The notes below the pieces were generated by a model that saw nothing but the letters and a program-made list of their open reading frames with translations, ran no database searches and was not told where the DNA came from. A program made the translations under genes and the position numbers. From Ursus arctos (taxonomy: Eukaryota > Chordata > Mammalia > Carnivora > Ursidae): DNA of 64,000 nt. Location: the NCBI RefSeq assembly GCF_023065955.2, contig NW_026622897.1, positions 6,329,001 to 6,393,000 of the forward strand, in the 5' to 3' direction. Positions 49,190 through 59,712 of the stretch are shown in pieces (within the stretch, counting starts at the first letter, position 1; the number at the start of each line of letters is the position of its first letter).

Positions 49190-49560
49190 CCAGTTGAATC
49201 CTGATGGTTGTGTTAGTGGAGAACTGGCAAGAAGTGGCTGGGTTTGTAATATAGTTTGAAGGTAAAACCAGTGGTGATTTCTGGGGGTTTAGATCTGGGG
49301 AATGAAAGAAAGAGATGAGCCATGGATGACCCTTAGGTTCTTGATCTAAACCACTGAGTGAGATTAGGAAGATGGGAGCAAAGGGGAGGAGGAGAATGGA
49401 GGACGAACCAAAAACTCTGCTTTATATACTTTAAATTTGAGATGCTGCTTAGACATCCAAATGAAAGTATCAAGCAAATAAGTGGATATAAACATGTATC
49501 TCGGGGAAAAAGTCCAAGTTGGAGATAAAGATTTAGGAGTCATAAGTCTGTACATGATAT
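49190..49560 (-). mobile_element. L2 fragment
   Basis: Minus-strand L2: GAGAACTGGCAAGAAGTGGC, ATAGTTTGAAGGTAAAACCA and CATGGATGACCCTTAGGTTC follow the order of the L2 ORF2 end read in reverse. Confidence 0.65.
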
Positions 49561-49780
49561 TTACAACAATGGAGATGAATTAACTTCCCAGGGGAAGAGT
49601 GTAGTTGGTGAAGAGGAGAGAGGTAAGGAGAGAGCCCTCCAGCATTTAGAGGTAAATCAGATGGGGTGCCAGCAAGGGAGAGTGGGAAGGGAATAGTCAG
49701 TAAGGTAGAACAAAGACAAGGTGAGTGTGTCACAAATGCCAATAGCAGAGAGCATTTCAACAGGGAGTGAAAAACGAACC

Positions 49781-49895
49781 CTAGAATTGTTGATGTTCCT
49801 GGAATAAAGAAAGGCCCCAGACTTTAGGCATTCTGTACTAGAGTTGTTGATGTTCCTGGAATAAGGGAGGCCCTAGACTCTAGGTGTTCTGTAGA
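49781..49895. repeat. 57-bp tandem duplication
   Basis: Two adjacent copies of a 57-bp unit: CTAGAATTGTTGATGTTCCT at 49781 and CTAGAGTTGTTGATGTTCCT at 49838, each followed by GGAATAA and an AGACT..TAGG..TTCTGTA segment. The copies differ at several positions. Confidence 0.88.
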
Positions 49896-50099
49896 AGACC
49901 TCAGCTCCTTCATCTCTGCATTTGGACTGGCTGGTGTCGAGAGTGGATCTAGGATTGTGCGTGTTCCTCGCTTTCCCTTCCTCTGACAGTACGCAGGGCC
50001 ACCCCTGTAATCTCGTTATGCTGGTTATCACTTTGATGTAAACACTCACCTCTGGAAGCCCAGAGCCCCAGGCCATTCTTCCTTCCATCGCGTGAGTCC

Positions 50100-52540
50100 T
50101 CACCCCCTCTGACTCAATACCTCCTGTCATCCCCGTCAGCCTCCAACATCAGCTCTTCAGTCAGCAACTCCTGAAACAGCCCCACCATGCCCTCCAGAGT
50201 TTGCAGTCCATTTCCAGCAAAATTACCCACTTCTTCAACATCCTCTCTCTTTTCTTGCTCAACTGAAACCTGGATGGCTCTTGCCTAGGATTTCTGCTTC
50301 CTCTGCAGCCTCTCCAGTGGTAGCACTTTATCTCTCACAGTCCACATCCACAAGGTATGAAGGTGATTTGAGTGTCCTCTCACTTTCCCACTTCCAAGCT
50401 GGACTCATCACCAGTGAATGGCATATTATCAGACTCTCCCAACCATTACCTCCCCCCAGAACACCTCACTCACTTCTTAGGTTTTAGTTGCTTGATTAGT
50501 GACTCTTTCCAATACTATTATCATAATTCCTGGATATGTCAACGTCCATGAAGATAATCCTCCCAAGATCCTGGAATGTTAGTTACTGGGTCACCTTGTA
50601 CCTTCCATATTCAGGTCACCCATTCCCATAGTTCTCTCTTGTCACTACCAATAAATCCAAGCTCTCTATTGACTCAATTTCAAATACCTGTTAGTTCCCG
50701 CTCACCCACTAAAATACCTCACATCCAGGTGTCTTAATTTCCAGGACTTACAGTCCATTGATGTCACCGAACGTAACCCTTTCATGACCTTACTAGCCCT
50801 CTTACTCAGTTTAAATTCCATGGTTCATCATCATAAATTGTCTCCTGCATACATCCTCAAGTCTCTGGCACCTCTCATACTTGCCTAACGAAACCCCTGC
50901 CTTGGTTAAATCCAATCTTCCACTTATTTTGTATCTGTACCCCAATAACTGCTCATGGACTGGGGGAAACTCATAAACGTGATCGCTATAGACAGGATGT
51001 TTGTGCTCCCCCAAGTTCATATGCTAAAACCTAATTTCATAACTAATAGCATCAGATAAGCCCTGAGTGTGGATCTTACACTTATTGTATCTTCCTAGTT
51101 CTTTCATTCCTCCACTCTTTCTGACGACAGATGCATGCTATGTTCTAAAGCCTCCATTGTCCTCACTCTTATAAGTCTTTACTCCCCTCAGCCTCAGTGT
51201 TTGGCCTCACTTGTCTTTCACTGAGAAAATAAAAGCAAAAAGGAAAGAATGCCAAAGGTGCTCATCATCACCAGTAACTACATACTTGCACTTGTGTCCA
51301 TTTATTATGCCTATATTATGTTGTTACATTGTTGTTTTCCTCTTGTTATGGAAGAACCAAGCCTTCTTCTACCTGAGTCGGTTCCTTCTACTTGAACATT
51401 AGGTCTTATTCCCTCTCACAGATGCCAGGATGTATTTATGGTAATCCCCTCTTCTTTCCTGAATTGTTGGTTTTACTCTCTCTAGTTGATCATAATCTCA
51501 GTTTATATGACTTTCATAAGTCATTTATAAAAACCTTTTTTGACCCTAATCTCTCTTCCAGTTGCCCCTCATTGCTCCGCCCCCCCTTATAGTAAACATT
51601 TCCAAATATTTGTATATGCTAGCTCTAATTCCTTTTCTCCCATTTTCTCTTGAATTCACCCCATTTGGACTTTCGCCTCTTACTTATCCCTTGAACCTAC
51701 TCTTGTCAAAGTTACCACGCGCCTCTTTGATACCATGTCTACTGGTTAATTCCCTAGTCTACAACTTACTGGATCTATCAGCTGCCTTTTACATAGTCTT
51801 CTTCTTAAATACTGTTCTTTCTTGGCCTCTAGAACTCCACACTCTTTGTTTTGGCTTACCTTGCTGGCTGCTCCTTCTTAGTTGGAAAATAAACAAAAAA
51901 GTTTATTTTGTCGTGTTGTTTTCTTGTTGTTGTCAGCTCTTTCTCACTGTCCTGACTTCCAAATTTGGGCATGCCCCAAGACTTACTCTTTGAATAGTTT
52001 CATGCTCTGATGATTTCCATTTTCTTTTCCTACATACAGCCCTAATGAAGCTGCACATATACCGTCTTCTCCCCTCACTCAGTGAAAATTCCATTCATCT
52101 GGTTGTTTAGGCACAAAACCTAGGGATCATTCTTTGGGTTCATTCCTCAGGACTTGGCAATTACTATTTCTTCTGCTTGTTATGTTCACATTCCAGACAA
52201 GTACATAGGTGGCTTCCCCACCACCTCAGGCCTTTACTCACAATTTGCTTTACATGGGAGGAATTTCTCTGACCACCTACTAGAAATTACAGCCTTCCCC
52301 TAGCCCCCTTGCCACCCTCTTGTACTCTTATCTTCCTTTCCTGCTTTATTTTTTTCCATGGCGTTTATGATCTGATGTTTTATATTTTTTTATGTATTTG
52401 TGGACTCTCTCCCCCACCAGCATATAAACTCCCCAAGGACAATTATCTTTATTTTATTTACTATTATATCCCCAGTGTCTAGACACTGCCTGTTATATGG
52501 TAAGTGCTCAAAAAATATTTGTCGAATGAATAAATATGCC
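50100..52540 (+). mobile_element. Long L2 (CR1-clade LINE) fragment
   Basis: About 2.4 kb of plus-strand L2. It has the CT-rich ORF2 region (TCTTTTCTTGCTCAACTGAA), the reverse transcriptase part (ACTGGATCTATCAGCTGCCT, ACCTTGCTGGCTGCTCCTTC), the segment ACAAAACCTAGGGATCATTC, and a full 3' end (AAGTGCTCAAAAAATATTTG). The longest open stretch, 51562-51993 (143 residues), lies in the reverse transcriptase part but is broken relative to the family. It is the longest L2 in the window. Confidence 0.83.
51562..51993 (+). pseudogene. Remnant of L2 reverse transcriptase ORF
   Basis: 143-residue open stretch containing NSLVYNLLDLSAAFYIVFFL, where the DLSAAFD-like reverse transcriptase block of L2 is expected. 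The aspartate after AAF is replaced by Tyr. No initiator or complete domain is present. Confidence 0.6.
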
Positions 52541-52629
52541 TCAACAGACTCTAATTCCTTATGTATATTTGGATCTCAGTGAATGGTTGTTGAATTCATC
52601 TTTGTTCAAGATGGAGAAGGATCATTGAG

Positions 52630-52740
52630 TACAAACCTATATTTTGCAAATGAGAAAACTAAAATCTTAAAAAGCAAGTGATTTGCTATAATTGCACAAA
52701 TAGCAGAGGGCCATAACTAGAAGTCTCTCGTAAGTACACA
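52630..52740 (-). mobile_element. MIR-like fragment
   Basis: Reverse MIR core: TTTTGCAAATGAGAAAACTA then AAGCAAGTGATTTGCTATAA. Short and diverged. Confidence 0.5.
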
Positions 52741-52799
52741 TAACATTTAAATTTGAAATAAAAGCAGAGGTTGATAGACTTCAGATAGTTTGGAGCAGT

Positions 52800-53070
52800 G
52801 AGGTCCAGAATGGATATACTTATTTTTGTATTTATTCTATAAATATTTATTTAATACCCTGATGTGACTTGCCCTGGTCTTGGGTCTGTAATAAAATATT
52901 GAGCAAGACAGATCCCTGTCCTTGATGGACTGTCAAAGAAGCCCATTGAACAGGCAATCATAATGAAATGTGATAGGCCATAAGATAGGGAACTGAAGGG
53001 TACTCTGTGAGCAGAGAGAGATACTTGACCTGGGAAGAGGGTTCCCAGACGAAATTACTTTTCAGGTGTG
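52800..53070 (-). mobile_element. L2 fragment
   Basis: Minus-strand L2 3' region: GAGCAAGACAGATCCCTGTC, then GAACAGGCAATCATAATGAA, then a CAGACGAAATTACTTTTCAG block. It lies just left of the full-length L1. Confidence 0.62.
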
Positions 53071-53277
53071 ACCTAAGGCAAAGCAGGAGAAACTGATCTT
53101 AGCTTCTTCCCAAGCAAAGCTGGGAAGTTTGTGACCAGAATCTTACCTCTTTGAGAATCTTAGAATTCAGAGTGTTAACTAATCTACCTGGAGTCCCATT
53201 AGCTCTCCTATCTTACCCCTCCATGTTTATTATCATCATTGTTATCTCTACAATCAACATTATCATCATCTGGGACA

Positions 53278-53290
53278 TTGTTTTAGTTTC
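53278..53290. repeat. Target-site duplication, 3' copy of the full-length L1
   Basis: TTGTTTTAGTTTC sits directly beside the L1 A-tail and matches 59729-59741 exactly. Confidence 0.9.
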
Positions 53291-53594
53291 TTTTTTTTCT
53301 TTTTTTTTTCTTTTTAATAATGATTTTTTATTATATTATGTTAGTCACCATACAGTACATCCCCGGTTTTCGATGTAAGGCTCGATGATTCATTAGTTGT
53401 GTATAACACCCAGTGCACCATGCAATATGTGCCCTCCTTACTACCCATCACCGGTCTATCCCATTCCCCCACCCCCCTCCCCTCTGTAGCCCTCAGTTTG
53501 TTTCTCATAGTCCATAGTCTCTCATGTTTCATTCCCCCTTCTGATTACCCCCCCTTTCTTTATCCCTTTCTTCCCCTACTGATCATTCTAGTTC
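53291..53594 (-). terminator. L1 3' UTR with poly(A) signal and G-rich tract
   Basis: About 300 bp after the ORF2 stop. On the L1 strand it has a G-rich tract (complement of 53466-53484, runs of five, six and four G) that could fold as a G-quadruplex, a feature shared by mammalian L1 3' UTRs. It then has AATAAA (complement of 53327-53332) and an A-rich tail at 53291-53315. The same 3' UTR type recurs at 8.4, 15.4, 34.4 and 59.9 kb. Confidence 0.85.
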
Positions 53595-56500
53595 TTATGT
53601 TCCATAGATGAGAGAAATCATATGATAGTTGTCTTTCTCTGCTTGACTTATTTCACTAAGCATTATCTCCTCCAGTGCCGTCCATGTTGTAGCAAATGTT
53701 GAGAACTCATTCTTTCTGATTGCTGAGTAATAGTCCATTGTATATATGGACCACAACTTCTTAATCCAGTCATCTGTTGCAGGGCATCTCGGCTCCTTCC
53801 ACGATTTAGCTATTGTGGACATTGCTGCTATGAACATTGGGGTGCATATGGCCCTTCTCTTCACTACGTCTGTATCTTTGGGGTAAACACCCAGTAGTGC
53901 AATGGCTGGATCATAAGGTAGCTCAATTTTTAACTTTTTAAGGGACCTCCACACGGTTTTCCAGAGTGGCTGTACCAACTTGCATTCCCACCAACAATGT
54001 AGGAGGGATCCCCTTTCTCCACATCCTCTCCAACAATTGTTGTTTCTTGCCTTGTCTATTTTTGCCATTCTAACTGGCGTAAGGTGGTATCTCAGTGTGG
54101 TTTTGATTTGAATTTCCTTGATGGCTAATGATTTTGAACATTTTTTCATGTGTCTGTTAGCCATTTGTATGTCTTCATTGGAAAAGTGTCTGTTCATATC
54201 TTCTGCCCATTTTTTGATTTGTTTATTTGTTTCTCGTGTATTGAGTTTGAGAAGTTCTTTGTAGATCTTGGATACCAGTCCTTTATCTGTAGTGTCATTT
54301 GCAAATATATTCTCCCATTCCGTGGGCTGCCTCTTAGTTTTTCTGACTGTTTCCTTGGATGTGCAGAAACTTTTAATCTTGATGAAGTCCCATAAATTCA
54401 TTTTATCTTTTGTTTCTCTTGCCTTTGGGGATGTGTCATGAAAAAGTTTGCTTTGGCTGATGTCGTAGAGGTTGCTGCCTATGTTCTCCTCTAGAATTTT
54501 GATGGATTCCTGTCTCACATCGAGGTCTTTCATCCATTTGGAGTTTATTTTTGTGTATGGTGTGAGATAGTGGTCAAGTTTCATTCTTTTGCACGTAGCT
54601 GTCCAATTTTCCCAGCACCATTTATTGAAGAGACTGTCTTTTTCCCACCGGATGTTTTTTCCTGCTTTATCAAATATTAGTTGCCCAAAGAGCTGAGGGT
54701 CCATTTCTGGGCTCTCTATTCTGTTCCATTGGTCTATGTGTCTGTTTTTGTGCCAGTACCATGCTGTCTTTGTGATCACAGCTTTGTAGTACAGCTCGAA
54801 ATCCGGCATTGTGATGCCCCCAGCTTTGTTTTTCCTTTTCAACAGTTCCTTGGAGATTCGGGGTCTTTTCTGGTTCCATACAAATTTAAGGACTATTTGT
54901 TCCAGTTCTTTGAAAAACGTTCTCGGTATTTTGATCGGGATAGCATTGAAAGTGTAGATTGCTCTGGGTAGCATGAACATTTTAACTATGTTAATTCTTC
55001 CGATCCATGAGCATGGAATATCTTTCCATCTTTTTATGTCTTCCTCAATGTCTTTTAAGAGTGATTTATAGTTTCTAGAATAAAGGTCCTTTACGTCTCT
55101 GGTTAAGTTAATTCCAAGGTAACGTATGGTTTTTGGTGCTATTGTAAATGGGATGGATTCCCTGATTTCTCTTTCTTCGTTCTCGTTATTCATGTACAGA
55201 AATGCAACTGATTTCTGAGCATTGATTTTGTATCCCGCCACGTTACTGAATTGCTCTATAACTTCTAATAGTTTGGGAGTGGCTTCTTTTGGGTTTTCCA
55301 TATAGAGTATCATGTCGTCTGCGAAGAGAGACATTTTGACTTCTTCTTTGCCGATTTGAATACCTTTGATCCCTTTTTGTTGTCTGATTGCTGTTGCAAG
55401 GACTTCTAGTACTATGTTGAATAATAGTGGCGAGAGTGGGCATCCTTGTCGTGTTCCTGATCTTAAGGGAAAGGCTTCCAGCTTTTCCCCATTGAGAATA
55501 ATATTTGCAGTAGGCTTTTCATAGATGGCTTTTATGAGATTGAGAAATGTACCTTCTATTCCTACACTCTGAAGGGTTTTAATCAGGAAAGGATGCTGTA
55601 TTTTGTCAAATGCTTTTTCGGCATCGATTGAGAGGATCATATGGTTCTTGAGTCTTTTCTTGTTGATATGATGTATCACGCTGATTGATTTGCGAATATT
55701 GAACCACGCTTGCATCCCAGGTATGAATCCCACTTGATTGTGGTGGATAATCCTTTTAATGAACTGTTGGATTCTATTAGCAAGTATCTTGTTGAGGATT
55801 TTGGCGTCCATATTCATTAGGGAAATCGGTCTGTAATTCTCCTTTTTGAGGGGGTCTTTGCCTGGTTTGGGGATCAAGGTAATATTGGCCTCATAGAATG
55901 AGTTTGGTAGCTTTCCTTCTGTTTCTATTTTTTGAAATAGCTTTAGGAGAATAGGTATTATTTCTTCTTTGAATGTTTGGTAGAATTCCCCAGGAAAACC
56001 GTCCGGGCCTGGAGTTTTGTTATTTGGAAGGTTGTTTATCACTGACTCAATTTCTTCATAATTAATTGGCCTGTTTAAGAAATCAATTTCTTCCTTTTTC
56101 AATCTTGGTAGTTTATAGGTTTCCAGGAAGGATTCCATCTCTTCCAGATTGCTTAGTTTATTGGCATATAGCTGTTGATAAAAATTTCTAATAATCCTTC
56201 CAATTTCAATGGTGTTCGTCGTGACCTCTCCTTTTTCATTCATAATTTTAATAATCTGGGTCCTTTCTCTTTTCTTTTGGATAAGTCTTGCCAGTGGTCT
56301 GTCAATTTTATTGATTCTCTCCAAGAACCAGCTTCTAGTCCTGTTGATCTGCTCTACTGTACTTCTGGTTTCTGCTTGATTGATTTCAGCTTTAATTTTG
56401 GTCAACTGCTTCCTTGTGCGTGGATTAGGCCTATCCCTCTGTTGCTGTTCCAGCTTCTTGAGGTGAGAATATAAAAACTGCATTTTAGATTTTTCTATTC

Positions 56501-57422
56501 TTTTGAGTGAGGCTTGGATGGCTATGTATTTCCCCCTTAGGACTGCCTTTGCAGTATCCCATAGGTTTTGGACTGTTGTATTTTCATTCTCATTGGTCTC
56601 CATAAATTGTTTAATTTGATTTTTGATTTCCTGGTTTATCGAGTCATTCCTGAGCAGGATGGTTCTTAGTCTCCAAGTGTTTGAGTTTCTTCCAAATTTT
56701 TCCTTGTGGTTGAGTTCCAATTTCAGAGCGTTGTGGTCTGAGAATATGCAGGGGATAATTTCAATCTTTTGGTATCGGCTGAGACCTGTTTTGTGTCCCA
56801 GAACATGGTCTATTCTTGAAAATGTTCCATGGGCATTAGAATAGAATGAGTATTCTTTGGTTCTGGGGTGTAGTGTTCTATATATATCTAAGAGGTCCAA
56901 CTCGTCGAGTATGGCATTCAAAGCCTTTGATTCTTTGCTTAGTTTTTGCCAGGGTGTTCTGTCTATTTCTGAGAGTGGAGTGTTGAGGTCCCCTACTATT
57001 AATGTATTTTTATCTATATGTCTCTTTATTCTGGTTAAGAGTTGGCTTGTGTATCTTGCTGCTCCCCTGTTGGGGGCATATATATTTATAATTGTCATAG
57101 CCACTTGTTGAATACTTCCTTTAAGAATAATATAGTGCCCTTCTGCATCTCTAACTATAGTCTGTAGTTTAAAATCCAATTTATCTGATATGAGAATTGC
57201 TACCCCAGCTTTCTTTTGAGGTCCATTTGCGTGAAAGATGGTACTCCATCCCCTTACTCTCAGTCTGAATGCATCTTTGGGTTTGAAATGAGTCTCTTGT
57301 AGACAGCAAATGGATGGGTCATTTCTTTTTATCCAATCTGCAACCCTGTGGCGTTTGAAGCAAGAATTTAAACCATTAATGTTCAGGCTGAGTACTGAGA
57401 GATATGCTTTTAATTCTGCCAT
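53595..57422 (-). CDS. L1 ORF2 protein: endonuclease and reverse transcriptase
   Basis: ORF2p nicks genomic DNA and reverse-transcribes L1 RNA from the nick. The 1275-residue length equals human ORF2p, and key residues fall at human numbering. Endonuclease domain (about 1-239): N14, E43, Y115, D145, N147, D205 and S228-D229-H230. Reverse transcriptase (about 450-800): D600 in the SIDAEKAFD block, the [10 protein letters not shown] block at 656-665, and FADD with D702/D703. The C-terminal Cys-rich segment has C1130, C1134, H1142, C1143 and C1147. There is no internal stop or frameshift. The ATG at 57422 lies 72 nt after the ORF1 stop. In known L1s ORF2 is translated from the same RNA by unconventional reinitiation, and the arrangement here fits that. 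Many short plus-strand ORFs across this span are shadows. Confidence 0.97.
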   Translation of the reverse strand: MAELKAYLSVLSLNINGLNSCFKRHRVADWIKRNDPSICCLQETHFKPKDAFRLRVRGWSTIFHANGPQKKAGVAILISDKLDFKLQTIVRDAEGHYIILKGSIQQVAMTIINIYAPNRGAARYTSQLLTRIKRHIDKNTLIVGDLNTPLSEIDRTPWQKLSKESKALNAILDELDLLDIYRTLHPRTKEYSFYSNAHGTFSRIDHVLGHKTGLSRYQKIEIIPCIFSDHNALKLELNHKEKFGRNSNTWRLRTILLRNDSINQEIKNQIKQFMETNENENTTVQNLWDTAKAVLRGKYIAIQASLKRIEKSKMQFLYSHLKKLEQQQRDRPNPRTRKQLTKIKAEINQAETRSTVEQINRTRSWFLERINKIDRPLARLIQKKRERTQIIKIMNEKGEVTTNTIEIGRIIRNFYQQLYANKLSNLEEMESFLETYKLPRLKKEEIDFLNRPINYEEIESVINNLPNNKTPGPDGFPGEFYQTFKEEIIPILLKLFQKIETEGKLPNSFYEANITLIPKPGKDPLKKENYRPISLMNMDAKILNKILANRIQQFIKRIIHHNQVGFIPGMQAWFNIRKSISVIHHINKKRLKNHMILSIDAEKAFDKIQHPFLIKTLQSVGIEGTFLNLIKAIYEKPTANIILNGEKLEAFPLRSGTRQGCPLSPLLFNIVLEVLATAIRQQKGIKGIQIGKEEVKMSLFADDMILYMENPKEATPKLLEVIEQFSNVAGYKINAQKSVAFLYMNNENEEREIRESIPFTIAPKTIRYLGINLTRDVKDLYSRNYKSLLKDIEEDIKRWKDIPCSWIGRINIVKMFMLPRAIYTFNAIPIKIPRTFFKELEQIVLKFVWNQKRPRISKELLKRKNKAGGITMPDFELYYKAVITKTAWYWHKNRHIDQWNRIESPEMDPQLFGQLIFDKAGKNIRWEKDSLFNKWCWENWTATCKRMKLDHYLTPYTKINSKWMKDLDVRQESIKILEENIGSNLYDISQSKLFHDTSPKARETKDKMNLWDFIKIKSFCTSKETVRKTKRQPTEWENIFANDTTDKGLVSKIYKELLKLNTRETNKQIKKWAEDMNRHFSNEDIQMANRHMKKCSKSLAIKEIQIKTTLRYHLTPVRMAKIDKARNNNCWRGCGERGSLLHCWWECKLVQPLWKTVWRSLKKLKIELPYDPAIALLGVYPKDTDVVKRRAICTPMFIAAMSTIAKSWKEPRCPATDDWIKKLWSIYTMDYYSAIRKNEFSTFATTWTALEEIMLSEISQAEKDNYHMISLIYGT

Positions 57423-57494
57423 GTTGTCAGTAAAGTCTTTGTTTGTATTGGCTGTGACTTTCTGTTTTGTATCACTCTTGGGGCCTTTTTACTT

Positions 57495-58397
57495 TTATAG
57501 AACCCCCCGTAATACCTCCTGTAGGGCTGGTTTCGTGGTTACGAAATTGGCTAGTGACTGTCGATTCTGAAATGTCTTTATTTCTCCATCAATTCTGAAT
57601 GACAGCCTTGCTGGATAAAGGATCCTTGGCTGCATGTTTTTCTCTGAAAGAGCTTTAAAAATGCTCCCCCAACCCTTTCTCTCATTCCAGGTCTGTGTAG
57701 ACAGGTCTGATGTAATTCTGATGCCTTTGCCTTGGTACGTGAGAAATTTCTTTGCCCTGGCCGCTTTCAATACTGTTTCCTTGGATCTCATATTTGCGAA
57801 TTGCACTATGACGTGACGTGGTGTAGGTCTGTCATGGTTGAGCTTGGGAGGGGTCCTCTCTGCCTCTTGGACACGAATTTTTGTTTCCCTTGCTAGATTA
57901 GGGAAGTTTTCAGCTACAATTTGTTCAAATATCTCTTCTAGACCTCTGTTTTTCTCCACCCCCTCGGGGATGCCGATGATTCTAACATTGGATCGTTTCG
58001 TTGAGTCAGTAATCTCCCGTAGCCAACATTCGTGGGCGTGGATTTTTTTAAGACCATCTTCTATTTTTATTTTTTCCTCTATTAACCCATCCTCCAATTC
58101 ACTAACCCTTTCCTCCGCTTCCATGACCCTGGCCGTCAGAGCCTCTAGTTTTGCCTGCATTTGGCTCATAGAATTTTTAATTTCTGTCAAATTCGTTCTC
58201 ATTTCCGCCCTTAGGGATTCTATATTCTCAGTAATATTTTCCTGAATACTTTTTTCAAGTCTACTCATTATCTTGACCATTGTTACTCTGAATTCCATTT
58301 CTGATAATTTGGTTACATCCATATCCGTTACTTCTGTGGCAGAGGCCACTGACTCACTGTCTTTTCTTTGCTGGGGGGGGCTTCTCCTTCTTGTCAT
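57495..58397 (-). CDS. L1 ORF1 protein: RNA-binding nucleic-acid chaperone
   Basis: ORF1p forms trimers that coat L1 RNA and chaperone strand exchange during insertion. The 300 residues divide as follows: a basic, Ser/Pro-rich N-terminus (1-40); a heptad-rich coiled coil (about 43-125, with runs such as MQAKLEALTARV); an RRM domain (about 135-222, SNVRIIGIPEG and PRHVIVQF); and a C-terminal domain (about 225-298) with the family block YPARLSFRIDGEIKTF and the end TKPALQEVLRGVL. Human ORF1p is about 338 residues; this copy lacks the human C-terminal tail but ends where carnivore copies would be expected to. The start ATG at 58397 has A at -3. Codons 6-8 contain an eight-C run (58373-58380) that is in frame here but prone to slippage. 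The ORF is fully open. Confidence 0.95.
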   Translation of the reverse strand: MTRRRSPPQQRKDSESVASATEVTDMDVTKLSEMEFRVTMVKIMSRLEKSIQENITENIESLRAEMRTNLTEIKNSMSQMQAKLEALTARVMEAEERVSELEDGLIEEKIKIEDGLKKIHAHECWLREITDSTKRSNVRIIGIPEGVEKNRGLEEIFEQIVAENFPNLARETKIRVQEAERTPPKLNHDRPTPRHVIVQFANMRSKETVLKAARAKKFLTYQGKGIRITSDLSTQTWNERKGWGSIFKALSEKNMQPRILYPARLSFRIDGEIKTFQNRQSLANFVTTKPALQEVLRGVL

Positions 58398-58499
58398 TCT
58401 GATGAAGAGAGGTTGCGGGGTTTCCAGAGCCCAAAATTATTGACTGGGTCCCAGGCCGTGCCCCTTGTTTTATAGGGATCTTAGAGATGTGGGCTTCTT

Positions 58500-58700
58500 C
58501 TTTAAAGATTTTATTTATTTACTTATCTGAGAGAGGGAGACAGACAGTCAGCAAGAACGAAACAGAAGCAGGGGAGTGAGAGAGGAAGAAGCAGGCTCCC
58601 AGCGGAGGAGCCCGATGAGGGACTCCTTTCCGGAACACTGGGATCACGCCCTAAGCCGAAGACAGGCGCCCAACGATGGCGCCACCCAGGCGCCTCCGGT
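58500..58700 (-). mobile_element. Decayed CAN-SINE inside the L1 5' UTR, sense orientation
   Basis: A tRNA-derived carnivore SINE in the same orientation as the L1, ending about 100 bp upstream of ORF1. It is flanked by a 12-bp duplication TGTGGGCTTCTT (58488-58499 and 58701-58712). It is well diverged from the young SINEs in this window. The A-box region is altered (GGCGCCATCGTTGGG where others have GGCACAGCGGTTAAG), and the B-box region, GGGATCGAGCCCC in young copies, is unrecognisable. It is therefore probably not transcribed by RNA polymerase III. The contrast with the open ORFs suggests it was inherited with the L1 lineage. Confidence 0.88.
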
Positions 58701-59134
58701 TGTGGGCTTCTTGATTTTTCAGCCTGCCTTCTGTGTTCTGGGGGAGGGGCCTGCCGCGCCGATACTCAGGCAGCCATGTTTGGTTAGAGTCTCCGTGTCC
58801 CCTGCGAGGGAGGATGGGGATGGGCACTCTCTGAGCCGGTATTTCCAGGCTTTTGTTCTCTGGCGGCTTTCCCTGGCGGCCGGCTATGCCTCTTCTGAGG
58901 GTCAGAGCAGCAGAGGCTGCATTGTCGCAGAACAGAGGGATTGCGGCCCGTTCTCCACTGATGTTCTGGCCACTTTAACTCTGTTACTGTTGGTGCTGCT
59001 CAACCCTGCAGCGTCCCGGGATGTGCGCCCCACACCCGGCGTCCCTGCCCTCACTTCCAGGGCCGGCGCGTCTCTGTCCTTTGTGTTTCTAATGCCGCCA
59101 GCCACCGGCCGCCCCGCGCGCTCCCGGGTCTCCC

Positions 59135-59480
59135 GGTCTCAGTCTATGCCCGGTGAGCACACCTCGATTCCGGAGTTTCGTGAGAAGCCTGGTGGCGCGC
59201 GCACCCGGTTCAGGGTCTCAGTCTGGTGTTTCGCGGGTGCCAACCGCGAGTCCGCCCGCTCCCCCGTGCAGGTGGCCCGCCAGCCGCCAGCCGCCCCGCG
59301 CGCGCTCCAGGAGCTCCCGGTCTCAGTCTGGATCCCGTGAGCACACCGGGATTCCGGTGTTCCGGGAGATGCCTGGTGGCGCGCGCGTTCACGGCTCACC
59401 GGTCTCAGTCCGCTCTCTCGCGGGTGCCCTCTGTGAGTCCGCCCGCTCCCCCGTGCAGGTGGCTGCCGCTTCCCGGAGCC
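59135..59480 (-). repeat. Tandem ~185-bp repeat units in the L1 5' UTR
   Basis: Two adjacent related units start at 59135 and 59319. Each contains, on the plus strand, GGTCTCAGTCT, then GTGAGCACACC, GCCTGGTGGCGCGCGC, a second GGTCTCAGTC, GCGGGTGCC, and the block GAGTCCGCCCGCTCCCCCGT. The GGTCTCAGTC block occurs at 59135, 59214, 59319 and 59401. A partial third unit lies at about 59094-59134. Spacing is 184-187 bp with small indels. The layout resembles the monomer promoters of rodent L1s, though I recognise no shared sequence. Confidence 0.8.
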
Positions 59481-59702
59481 CAAACGCGGCGGCTCCCTCC
59501 CCCTTCCGTTTATCTTCCGATATCCGTGCACGGTTTACAGCTCCCCTCTTCGTACCTCAATACTCAGCGCTGGAGATGTTCATTTGTAGAGATCCAGATG
59601 CATCATCCTGCGTCTCAGGCTGATTCCGTGGTTATTTAGGCTGGTCTGGTACCTATCCAGCTCGACTCAGGGGACCGGCTGAAAAAGGGGTCCCCTACTC
59701 CT

Positions 59703-59712
59703 CCGCCATCTT
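59703..59712 (-). promoter_or_regulatory. YY1-type site at the L1 5' end
   Basis: The minus strand reads AAGATGGCGG, matching the YY1 core AAGATGGC. It lies about 17 nt inside the element. In human L1 a YY1 site at the same place sets the accurate transcription start, so this one probably does the same. The motif is visible directly; the function is by analogy. Confidence 0.75.

Noticed and set aside
49781..49895. The 57-bp repeat as a transposon target duplication
   Set aside because: The copies are directly adjacent with nothing between them and are far longer than any target duplication.
54150..57111. Many plus-strand ORFs of 60-99 codons across 54-57 kb
   Set aside because: They lie antisense to the intact L1 ORF2 and have no recognisable domains; shadows of ORF2.
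57838..58245. 135-codon plus-strand ORF
   Set aside because: Antisense shadow of ORF1; its sequence tracks the reverse complement of the coiled-coil codons.
59139..59623. Overlapping Arg/Pro/Ser-rich ORFs on both strands near 59.1-59.6 kb
   Set aside because: All lie in the GC-rich tandem part of the L1 5' UTR, where stop codons are rare in every frame; no domain is visible.
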